NCBI RefSeq assembly: GCF_943913695.1
Contig: NZ_CALTZE010000002.1
Coordinates: forward strand, 4,797-68,796
Reading direction: 5' to 3'
DNA length: 64,000 bases
Source of the DNA: an uncultured Marmoricola sp.
GTDB lineage: Bacteria > Actinomycetota > Actinomycetes > Propionibacteriales > Nocardioidaceae
The notes beneath the pieces are model-generated. The model worked only from the letters and a program-made list of their open reading frames with translations, was not told the DNA's origin and did not search any database. The translations under genes and the position numbers were made by a program. Below, in pieces: positions 23,580 through 30,155 of the stretch; the stretch's first letter is position 1; the number at the start of each line of letters is the position of its first letter.

Positions 23580-25286
23580 GTGCCCTCACCCTCCCTCGTG
23601 CTCGGTCCGCTCCTGCGCCACACCGACCGCGACTCCGCCAGCGTGTGGGTCGAGGTCGACGGCGACTGCGAGGTCACGGTCACGGCCGGTGAGGTGAGCG
23701 CCCGGACGCGCACCTTCGCCGTGCACGGCCACCACTACGCGCTCGCCGAGCTGACCGGGCTCGAGCCCGGCACCGTGACGCCGTACGACGTCACGCTCGC
23801 CGACCGCGCCGGGGGCCAGGCCCGCCGGGTCTGGCCCCCGAGCGAGCCGGTGGTCGCCGGCGGCACCGAGCTGCCGGACTCCGTGGTGAGCACGCTGCGC
23901 CCCGGCAAGCACCCCCGGCTGGCCTTCGGGTCCTGCCGCACCTCCGTGCCGCACGACGAGGCGGGCAACCAGGAGCACGGCGTCGACGCGCTCCGGGCCT
24001 ACGCCCTGGCGATGGCCCGCGGGCGCTTCGGCCCGTGGCCCGACCTGCTGGTGCTGCTCGGCGACCAGGTCTACGCCGACGAGACGACCGCGGCGATGCG
24101 GGACTTCATCGCCTCGCGGCGCTCGCTGGAGGAGCCGCCGTGGACCGAGCTGCAGGACTACGAGGAGTACGCCCACCTCTACCTGCTCGCATGGCGCGAC
24201 CCGGCGCTGCGCTGGCTGCTCTCCACGCTGCCGAGCGCGATGATCTTCGACGACCACGACATCCGCGACGACTGGAACACCTCGCAGGCCTGGCGCGAGT
24301 CGATGGAGGCCACCAGCTGGTGGCACGGCCGCATCGTCGCCGGGCTGGCGTCCTACTGGGTCTACCAGCACCTGGGCAACCTCTCGCTCCGCGAGCGGGC
24401 CGACGACGAGGTCTGGCAGCGGGTGCTGGCCCACGAGGGCGAGGAGGAGCTCGACCTCAGCGAGGTGCTCGACGCCTTCGCGGATCGGGTCGACCAGCAG
24501 CCGGAGACCTACCGCTGGAGCCACTCCCGTGGGCTGGAGGGCAGCCGCCTGGTCGTGGTCGACTCGCGCGCCGCCCGGGTGCTCGACCCCGACCACCGCG
24601 CGATGCTCGACGACCGCGAGACGCAGTGGCTCGACGAGCAGCTGACCGGCGGGGTCGAGCACCTCTTCGTCGGCACCTCGCTGCCCTTCCTGCTGCCACC
24701 GGGCCTGCAGCACCTCGAGGCCTTCGGCGAGGCCCTGGCCGACGGTGCCTGGGGCCCGCGGATGGGCGGCCTGGGGGAGCGTGCACGCCGGACCGTCGAC
24801 CTGGAGCACTGGGGCGCCTTCCAGAGATCCTTCCGGCAGGTCTGCGAGATGGTGGTGCAGGTCGCGTCGGGCCAGCGCGGCCCGGCGCCGCGCACCGTGA
24901 CCTTCCTCTCCGGCGACGTGCACCACAGCTATGTCTCCGAGGTCACCCGGCTGCACCGCGACGACGACCGGCGGTTGCAGAGCCGCGTGCTCCAGCTGGT
25001 CTGCTCGCCGATCCGCAACCCGCTCAAGCGCCGGATGCGCTTCGTGACCGCCGTGCTGTCCTACGGCGTCGCCGGCGCGCTCGGTCGGGTCGCGATCCGC
25101 ACCGCCCACGTGCACTCCCCGCCGGTGCGGTGGCGACGGCTGCGGGGACCGTGGTTCGACAACAACCTGGCCACCGCCGAGGTCACCGACGACGGTCTCG
25201 CGCTGTGGTGGGTCACCGGCAAGGTCGACGGCGCCCACGACGCCCCCGACCTGCACCGCGTGTGCGAGGTGACGATCCGGGCCTGA
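23580..25286 (+). CDS. PhoD-like alkaline phosphatase / phosphodiesterase
   Basis: A 568-residue metallophosphatase of the PhoD family. Seen: N-terminal Ig-like domain (SASVWVEVDGDCEVTVTAG), then RLAFGSCRTS, LLVLLGDQVYADETT, MIFDDHDIRDDWNTS, ASYWVYQHLGN, and TFLSGDVHHSYVS with the metal-binding aspartates and histidines. There is no signal peptide or twin-arginine motif, unlike secreted PhoD, so it is probably cytoplasmic. The GTG at 23580 is used because GGAGG lies next to it; it starts 8 bases after terC, so the pair may be co-transcribed. Substrate is unknown. Confidence 0.87.
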   Translation: MPSPSLVLGPLLRHTDRDSASVWVEVDGDCEVTVTAGEVSARTRTFAVHGHHYALAELTGLEPGTVTPYDVTLADRAGGQARRVWPPSEPVVAGGTELPDSVVSTLRPGKHPRLAFGSCRTSVPHDEAGNQEHGVDALRAYALAMARGRFGPWPDLLVLLGDQVYADETTAAMRDFIASRRSLEEPPWTELQDYEEYAHLYLLAWRDPALRWLLSTLPSAMIFDDHDIRDDWNTSQAWRESMEATSWWHGRIVAGLASYWVYQHLGNLSLRERADDEVWQRVLAHEGEEELDLSEVLDAFADRVDQQPETYRWSHSRGLEGSRLVVVDSRAARVLDPDHRAMLDDRETQWLDEQLTGGVEHLFVGTSLPFLLPPGLQHLEAFGEALADGAWGPRMGGLGERARRTVDLEHWGAFQRSFRQVCEMVVQVASGQRGPAPRTVTFLSGDVHHSYVSEVTRLHRDDDRRLQSRVLQLVCSPIRNPLKRRMRFVTAVLSYGVAGALGRVAIRTAHVHSPPVRWRRLRGPWFDNNLATAEVTDDGLALWWVTGKVDGAHDAPDLHRVCEVTIRA

Positions 25287-25295
25287 CTCGCGGGC

Positions 25296-25835
25296 TCAGC
25301 GCAGCTCGGTCGGTGTGGCGTCGGGGTCGGTCACGAGGTCGAGCTGCATCCAGCCGGTGTCGTGCCAGGAGCCGTGCTTCCACCCGGCGCGGCGGAAGGT
25401 GCCGACGTCGCGGAACCCCAGGGCGGCGTGCAGGCCGTGGCTCGCGTCGTTGGGCAGGGTCATGCCCGCGACGGCGCTGCGGAACCCGCGCTGGCGCAGC
25501 CGCTCCAGCAGCGGCTCGTAGAGCGCGCGCCCGAGGCCGGCGCGGGCGTGGCCCGGGGCGACGTAGACCGACACCTCGGCGAGGAACCGATAGGCCGCGC
25601 GCGCCCGGTGCGGCCCGGCGTAGGCGTAGCCCAGCAGGTGTGCGTCGGCGTCCTCGGCGACCAGCCACTCGTGGGTGGCGAGGGCTGCCGCGATGCGCCC
25701 GGCCATCTCGGTCTCCGAGGGCGCCTCGGTCTCGAAGCTGACCGCGGTGTGCTCGACGAAGTGGGCGTAGATCGCCCGGCACCCGGCGGCGTCGCGCCCC
25801 GGGTCGGCACGGCGCACGCTGATCGACCGGCTCAC
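25296..25835 (-). CDS. GNAT family N-acetyltransferase, phosphinothricin acetyltransferase-like
   Basis: A 179-residue acetyltransferase. The order of signatures CRAIYAHFVEHTAVSFETEAP, AEVSVYVAPGHARAGLGRAL (acetyl-CoA loop), MTLPNDASHGLHAALGFRDVG and GWKHGSWHDTGWMQLDL matches the Pat/MnaT subgroup, which acetylates the amino group of phosphinothricin, methionine sulfoximine or similar compounds. Such genes are widespread and most are not resistance genes. The GTG at 25835 follows TAGCCT by 7 bases on the minus strand. Convergent with PhoD with a 9-base gap. Confidence 0.88.
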   Translation of the reverse strand: MSRSISVRRADPGRDAAGCRAIYAHFVEHTAVSFETEAPSETEMAGRIAAALATHEWLVAEDADAHLLGYAYAGPHRARAAYRFLAEVSVYVAPGHARAGLGRALYEPLLERLRQRGFRSAVAGMTLPNDASHGLHAALGFRDVGTFRRAGWKHGSWHDTGWMQLDLVTDPDATPTELR

Positions 25836-25869
25836 GTGGCTCAGGCTAGGCGTTGGGTACGCAGCCGGC

Positions 25870-26265
25870 ATGAGCATGAGTGGAGACCAGCTGCAGCCCG
25901 AGGACACCCTGGACGACCGCGGTGTCGACGACGTGCTCGACGAGGGCTACAGCCCGCCGGAGCGCGAGCCCGACCACCTCAAGCACCCCGAGGGCGGCGA
26001 GTCGCTCGACGAGCGGCTCGACGACGAGGAGCCGGAGGTCTGGGCCGAGGCCGAGGAGGCCGCCCAGGACGGCCCCGACGACATCCGCGACGGTGATGTG
26101 GGCGGCGAGGTCGGCGGCGCGCGCACGGGGCGCCTCACCGCGAGCGACGACGGCGTCGGCGAGGACGTCGAGTCCGAGCTGGTGGGCCACGACGAGGGCA
26201 TCGACGGGGCCGGCGCCAGCGCCGAGGAGGCCGCGATGCACACGATCGACGACGACCTGTCCTGA
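25870..26265 (+). CDS. DUF5709 family acidic protein
   Basis: A 131-residue, very acidic protein without membrane segments. The start QLQPEDTLDDRGVDDVLDEGYSPPERE is the hallmark of the actinobacterial DUF5709 group, and the end ASAEEAAMHTIDDDLS is also typical. It is probably disordered for much of its length. No function is known. ATG at 25870 is used; a second ATG six bases on is possible. The stop codon lies inside the first unit of a 22-23 bp direct repeat. Confidence 0.8.
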   Translation: MSMSGDQLQPEDTLDDRGVDDVLDEGYSPPEREPDHLKHPEGGESLDERLDDEEPEVWAEAEEAAQDGPDDIRDGDVGGEVGGARTGRLTASDDGVGEDVESELVGHDEGIDGAGASAEEAAMHTIDDDLS

Positions 26266-26336
26266 GCACTCCCTGGGCACCTGCCTGAGCACGCGTGTGG
26301 GCGGTCCTGAGTACCTCCCGCCGTCGATCTGAGTAG
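26261..26336. repeat. four direct repeats YCTGAGyAs with 22-23 bp period
   Basis: CCTGAGCAC (26261), CCTGAGCAC (26284), CCTGAGTAC (26306) and TCTGAGTAG (26328) are spaced 23, 22 and 22 bases, close to two helical turns. They fill the gap before a YiaA/B-type membrane gene and end 33 bases before its -10. The intervening bases are not conserved, which points to protein-binding boxes rather than simple duplication. Confidence 0.65.
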
Positions 26337-26380
26337 CCGGACGGACGCCGACGGCTCCCGGTCGGCGGCAGCGTGTGGCC

Positions 26381-26680
26381 ATGAGCGAGAGCAACCAGAA
26401 GTCCACCAGCACCCCCAACACCACGGCGTTCTTCGTGATGGCCGGCGTCTCCTTCGCGGTGGCGCTGCTCGCGATGGTGATCGGGGTGTGGAACCTCGAC
26501 GTCGGCGCCTGGGAGCGAGCCTTCCTCGCCCTCGGCGCGCTGTTCCTGACCACCTCGACCTTCACCCTGGCCAAGGTCGTGCGCGACGCGCAGGAGTCGG
26601 CCGCCGTGGTGGCGCGCATCGACGCCGCCCGGGTCGAGCGGATCCTCGCCGAGCACGACCCGTTCCGGGCCGTCGGCTGA
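26381..26680 (+). CDS. YiaA/YiaB two-helix domain membrane protein
   Basis: A 99-residue inner-membrane protein with two predicted helices: AFFVMAGVSFAVALLAMVIGVWN, then WERAFLALGALFLTTSTFTLAKVVRD, the family signature. A charged C-terminal helix follows. The function of YiaA/B proteins is not known. The ATG at 26381 is supported by CAGCGT with a 6-base spacer; a GTG two codons earlier is the alternative. Four direct repeats upstream suggest specific control. A small gene begins 8 bases after its stop. Confidence 0.8.
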   Translation: MSESNQKSTSTPNTTAFFVMAGVSFAVALLAMVIGVWNLDVGAWERAFLALGALFLTTSTFTLAKVVRDAQESAAVVARIDAARVERILAEHDPFRAVG

Positions 26681-26688
26681 CGGCCCGG

Positions 26689-26922
26689 GTGAGCACCGTG
26701 CTGAGGATCAGCCCCGCCCTGGCTGACGTGGCCGTCGCCGCGGGCCCGGGCGCCACCGTCGCCACGCGGCGTACGACGGCCGGGGGACCGGGGGCGCGAC
26801 GCGGGACCTACGTCGGCCAGCGCGCGTTCAGCAACACCGCCGACACCGTGCACCACTTCGAGTGGGACGGCCGGCGCTGGGTCTACCGCGGCTTCTGGCG
26901 CCTGGGGTCCGCTCAGGCGTGA
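26689..26922 (+). CDS. hypothetical 77-residue protein
   Basis: Small open frame from a GTG 8 bases after the YiaA/B gene. The N-terminal two thirds are alanine- and valine-rich without features. The last third, NTADTVHHFEWDGRRWVYRGFW, is rich in aromatic residues and looks like a folded segment. No family is recognised. Its stop overlaps a possible earlier start of the aldo/keto reductase gene (GTGA at 26919), which argues for a real gene in an operon. Confidence 0.45.
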   Translation: MSTVLRISPALADVAVAAGPGATVATRRTTAGGPGARRGTYVGQRAFSNTADTVHHFEWDGRRWVYRGFWRLGSAQA

Positions 26923-26951
26923 GCCGGGGCCGAGGTGGGCACACCCCCCTC

Positions 26952-27833
26952 GTGCAGACACGAGAGATCGGCAACGACACCGTCGGGCGGGTGCGCGTGG
27001 GCGCCATCGGCCTGGGGTGCATGACCTTCGACCAGGACGGCCCGGCGCCGCGCGAGCAGCTCCTGGCCACCGTGCGAGCGGCGCTCGACGCCGGCGTCAC
27101 GCTGCTCGACACCGCCGACGCCTACGGCCACGGCGAGCTCGGTGCCGACGCCATGGGCGCCAACGAGCGGCTGGTCGCCTCGCTGCTCGACGAGCTCGGG
27201 GTGCGCGACCAGGTGCTGGTGGCCACCAAGGCCGGCCACACCCGCGGCGAGGGCGGGTCGTGGGAGCTCGACAGCTCCCCGGAGCACCTCCTCGGCGCGC
27301 TCGACCGCAGCCTCGAGCGGCTCGGCGTCGACCAGCTCGACCTGTGGCAGCACCACCGCCCGGACCCCGAGGTGCCCTACGAGCAGGTGCTCGAGACGCT
27401 GGGGCAGGCCCACGAGTCGGGCAAGGTGCGCATGCTCGGCCTCTCCAACGCCGACCCCGACCAGATCCGGCAGGCGCACGGCGTCCTCGGCGACGCGCTG
27501 GTCAGCGTGCAGAACCAGTTCTCGCCCGCCTTCCGCTCCAGCCGCCCCGAGATCGAGGTGTGCGAGGAGCTCGGCCTGGCCTTCCTGCCGTGGAGCCCGC
27601 TCGGCGGGCTCGGCGACGCCAAGTCGCTGGCCGAGCACCACCCCGCCTTCCAGCAGGTGGCCCAGTCGCGCGGTGTGAGCCCGCAGCAGGTGGCGCTGGC
27701 CTGGGAGCTCGCCCAGTCGCCGTGCGTGATCCCGATCCCCGGCGCCAAGCGCCCGCAGTCGGTCACCGACTCCGCCGCCGCTGCCGGCCTCGAGCTGAGC
27801 GCCGAGGAGCTGGCCTCGCTCGACGCCGGCTGA
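26952..27833 (+). CDS. aldo/keto reductase
   Basis: A 293-residue NADPH-dependent oxidoreductase of the AKR superfamily (TIM barrel). The catalytic tetrad is visible: Asp and Tyr in LLDTADAYGHGE, Lys in VLVATKAGH and His in LDLWQHHRPDP. VRMLGLSNADPDQI and CVIPIPGAKRPQSVTDS, which bind the nicotinamide and phosphate, follow. GTG at 26952 gives the usual start (QTREIGNDTVG); a GTG at 26919 overlapping the previous stop is the alternative. Substrate unknown. The 3' end forms a short hairpin CGGCT-GAG-AGCCG with the stop codon in the loop. Confidence 0.9.
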   Translation: MQTREIGNDTVGRVRVGAIGLGCMTFDQDGPAPREQLLATVRAALDAGVTLLDTADAYGHGELGADAMGANERLVASLLDELGVRDQVLVATKAGHTRGEGGSWELDSSPEHLLGALDRSLERLGVDQLDLWQHHRPDPEVPYEQVLETLGQAHESGKVRMLGLSNADPDQIRQAHGVLGDALVSVQNQFSPAFRSSRPEIEVCEELGLAFLPWSPLGGLGDAKSLAEHHPAFQQVAQSRGVSPQQVALAWELAQSPCVIPIPGAKRPQSVTDSAAAAGLELSAEELASLDAG

Positions 27834-27840
27834 GAGCCGC

Positions 27841-28404
27841 TCAGAACGCCAGGTCGGTGGCGGTGGGGGAGACCAGGAGCAGGCCGACGACGTGGTCCTC
27901 GGGGTCCAGGGCGACGCGCCCGCGCATCTCGCCGGCCTCGCAGACCAGCGTGGTGTCGCCGACGACGACTCCGAGGGCCTCGTCGCCGGCGCCGCCGTCG
28001 CCGAGGTCGACGGTCGTGTCGCGGAACTCCTCCAGCGACCCGACCAGGCCGACGACGCGGGCCCAGGCATCCATCACCACCGTCTCGGTCAGCTGCGCGG
28101 CCACGTCGTCGGGCATGCGGCGGCGTACGCCGGCGTAGTCGCCGGCCGCGACCTGGCGCAGCACCTCCTCGGTCAGTGCGGGCACGTGGTCGAGCGAGCG
28201 AGGGGTCATCGGCTGTCCTGTCCGGGGGTCGCGGGGTCGTCCGAAGCGCTTGAAGGCCGCCTGGCGGCTGGTGCCGAGCACGCGGCCGACCTCGGCCCAC
28301 GACGCCCCGTCGGCGCGCGCCCGGTCGATCGCCTCCTGGAGCTGCTCGCGCGACCGCGCCAGCTGTGCGGCGGCCTCGGCGACCGCCTCCAGGGGTGTGC
28401 TCAC
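27841..28404 (-). CDS. HTH and DUF3887-like domain protein
   Basis: A 187-residue protein. Residues 1-60 carry an actinobacterial helix-turn-helix (REQLQEAIDRARADGASWAEVGR, then LGTSRQAAFKRFGRP). The rest, from LDHVPALTEEVLRQVAAGDYAGVRRRM to EEFRDTTVDLG and the beta-rich end, resembles DUF3887. It is likely a regulator whose C-terminal domain senses a small molecule, but no ligand is known. GTG at 28404 overlaps the stop of the upstream membrane protein gene (GTGA), so the pair is one operon and this protein may regulate it through the inverted repeat at 28746-28764. Confidence 0.75.
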   Translation of the reverse strand: MSTPLEAVAEAAAQLARSREQLQEAIDRARADGASWAEVGRVLGTSRQAAFKRFGRPRDPRTGQPMTPRSLDHVPALTEEVLRQVAAGDYAGVRRRMPDDVAAQLTETVVMDAWARVVGLVGSLEEFRDTTVDLGDGGAGDEALGVVVGDTTLVCEAGEMRGRVALDPEDHVVGLLLVSPTATDLAF

Positions 28405-28715
28405 CGGCCCTCGGCGGTGCCCTCGCCCTGCCGCGACATCACCGGTGCCAGCACGATGCCGAAGACAGCGCCGACCGGCCAGAAGCCGAAGCCGCCGATC
28501 AGCGACATGACGTAGCCGGTGACGAGGGTGACCAGCGCACCGACGGCATAGCTGCGCAGCGGGAGCCTCAGGCGGCTGCCGAACAAGGTGCCGACGGCCA
28601 GGGAGAGGGCCATGACGGCCCCCATCACCCAGCCGGGCCAGCCCTCGGAGGCGAGCAGTCCGATGGCGGCGGTCAGGGCGGCGGCCACGGCGAGGTGGGA
28701 GATCCAGGTGGTCAT
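28401..28715 (-). CDS. small membrane protein of unknown function
   Basis: A 104-residue protein with three or four hydrophobic segments (HLAVAAALTAAIGLLASEGW, WVMGAVMALSLAVGTLFG, YAVGALVTLVTGYVMSLIGG and WPVGAVFGIVLAPVMSR). I recognise no family. It is the first gene of a two-gene operon with the HTH/DUF3887 protein. The ATG at 28715 is preceded by CAGGCT with a 6-base spacer and by a TTGACA 18 bases further up, a good leaderless promoter. Confidence 0.75.
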   Translation of the reverse strand: MTTWISHLAVAAALTAAIGLLASEGWPGWVMGAVMALSLAVGTLFGSRLRLPLRSYAVGALVTLVTGYVMSLIGGFGFWPVGAVFGIVLAPVMSRQGEGTAEGR

Positions 28716-28721
28716 GGCACG

Positions 28722-28764
28722 AGCCTGCGGCCCGCGCGAGGGGAGTGTCAACCAAGTGTTGACA
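28722..28764 (-). promoter_or_regulatory. TTGACA-N18-CAGGCT promoter with inverted-repeat operator over the -35
   Basis: On the minus strand TTGACA is at 28751-28746 and CAGGCT at 28727-28722. TGTCAAC-CAAGT-GTTGACA at 28746-28764 is a perfect 7-base inverted repeat, one arm of which is the -35 itself. The HTH protein encoded in the operon is the natural candidate to bind it. Confidence 0.65.
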
Positions 28765-28768
28765 GATG

Positions 28769-29842
28769 TCATGACGCGAGCAGCTCCTTGAGGTGCCGGT
28801 CGACCTCGTCGAGGTAGCTCTGCTCGAAGCCGAAGAGCCCGAAGTGCCCGGCGATGCTCGAGAGCACCCGCAGCTCGGCGCCCGGCGTCAGCTGCTGCTC
28901 GGCCTCGCAGTCGCGGGGAGGGAAGAACATGTCGGAGTCGATCGGCATCACGAAGACCTTCGCAGTGACCCGCCCCAGCGCGGCGGACAGGTCGCCGTCG
29001 GCGAGGCGGGCGACGTCGCCACGCTGCCACTTCCAGCCCATCGCGAGCAGGGCGTTGGGATCCATCAGGCCGAAGAGCAGGCGGGTGAAGTGCTGCTGGA
29101 ACTCCTCGAAGGTCTCCCAGCCCAGACCCTCGACCACGGGAGGCAGGTCGCGCCAGAATCCCGACTTCCAGAAGTCGGTCGTCAGGCCCATCACCGCCCA
29201 GATGTCCGCGTGCCGGGCGAGGCCGGCGGCGACGTCGGTGTGCGCGGCGTACTCGCCGCCCGCCCAGCCGGGGTCGCTGGTGATGGCGTCCATCAGCGTC
29301 TGGGTGAAGAGGAAGTCGTGGGGCGTGTTCCGCGCCGTGCCGGCGATCGGCGCCGCACGCAGCACCTTCTCGGGGAAGCGCACCGCCCACTCCCAGGTCT
29401 GCTGGGCCCCCATCGAGCCGCCGACGACCAGGGCGAGCTGCTCGATGCCGAAGTGCTCGCGCAGCAGCTGCTCCTGGGCGCGCACGTCGTCGCCGATGCG
29501 CACCTTCGGGAAGCGCGACATCGCGATCGAGGAGTCGGTGGTGGTGTGCGGGGACGTGGAGAGCCCGTTGCCGATCTGGTTGACCACGACGATGAAGTAG
29601 CGCGAAGGGTCCAGCGCGCGGCCCTCGCCGAGGTAGACCTGCCACCACGTCGCGTGCGTGCCGGAGAACCACGTGGGCACCAGGATCGCGTTGTCCTTGG
29701 CCGCGTTGAGCTCGCCGTAGGTCGCGACCGCCAGCTGCAGGTCCTCGATGACGCCGCCCTCCTCGAGCTCGAAGCGGCCGAGCGGGAGCAGCTCGTAGGC
29801 ACCCTGCTGCTCGGCGGTGTAGAAGGGGTTCTCCAGCGGCAT
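28769..29842 (-). CDS. alpha/beta hydrolase of the MetX (homoserine O-acyltransferase) family
   Basis: A 357-residue protein of the MetX-like alpha/beta hydrolases. Seen: ILVPTWFSGTHATWWQVYLG, NQIGNGLSTSPH, the nucleophile elbow ALVVGGSMGAQQTWEWA, VFVMPIDSDMFFPP (acid) and SSIAGHFGLFGF (histidine). True MetX uses an LNGGP-type oxyanion stretch near the N-terminus; here that region is different, so the reaction may be hydrolysis or another acyl transfer rather than methionine synthesis. The ATG has GAGGAG 7 bases upstream and a TAGCGT -10 at about 29878-29883, so its transcript has a leader of roughly 30 bases. Confidence 0.82.
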   Translation of the reverse strand: MPLENPFYTAEQQGAYELLPLGRFELEEGGVIEDLQLAVATYGELNAAKDNAILVPTWFSGTHATWWQVYLGEGRALDPSRYFIVVVNQIGNGLSTSPHTTTDSSIAMSRFPKVRIGDDVRAQEQLLREHFGIEQLALVVGGSMGAQQTWEWAVRFPEKVLRAAPIAGTARNTPHDFLFTQTLMDAITSDPGWAGGEYAAHTDVAAGLARHADIWAVMGLTTDFWKSGFWRDLPPVVEGLGWETFEEFQQHFTRLLFGLMDPNALLAMGWKWQRGDVARLADGDLSAALGRVTAKVFVMPIDSDMFFPPRDCEAEQQLTPGAELRVLSSIAGHFGLFGFEQSYLDEVDRHLKELLAS

Positions 29843-30155
29843 GACGACTCCTCGGGGACGGCGGATGGGTGGCTCGCACGCTAGCGCCGCACCGACCCGT
29901 CGGGACCTGTCCGGACGGCCAGGAGCGAGCGGGCCGGTGGACCGCGAGGCGCTCAGCGATGCTCTGGGAGACCTCGTACGACGGCGCCGGACGCCGGATC
30001 CGACACGGTTCGCCCCGGTTGCGCCCTACCGAGCCGGCGCGGGAGATGATGATTGGCGCGATCCCACCCCCGCAGTGCCGGAGAAGGCTTACAGTCCGCT
30101 CACCAGCGCGACGGAGGCCGGGACGGCAGAGCAGGGCAGCGAAGGAAGGTCGAGC
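29843..30155. other. 313-base intergenic region between divergent genes
   Basis: Holds the minus-strand -10 TAGCGT (29883-29878) for the MetX-like gene and, on the plus strand, a -10-like TACAGT at 30090 before a GAAGGAAGG ribosome binding site. TACAGTCCGCTC here is repeated exactly at 43794 before the secreted repeat protein gene. No gene is supported. Confidence 0.5.

Noticed and set aside
25296..25835. GNAT gene as a phosphinothricin resistance determinant
   Set aside because: The family resemblance is real but such homologues are common housekeeping acetyltransferases; sequence alone does not support a resistance role.
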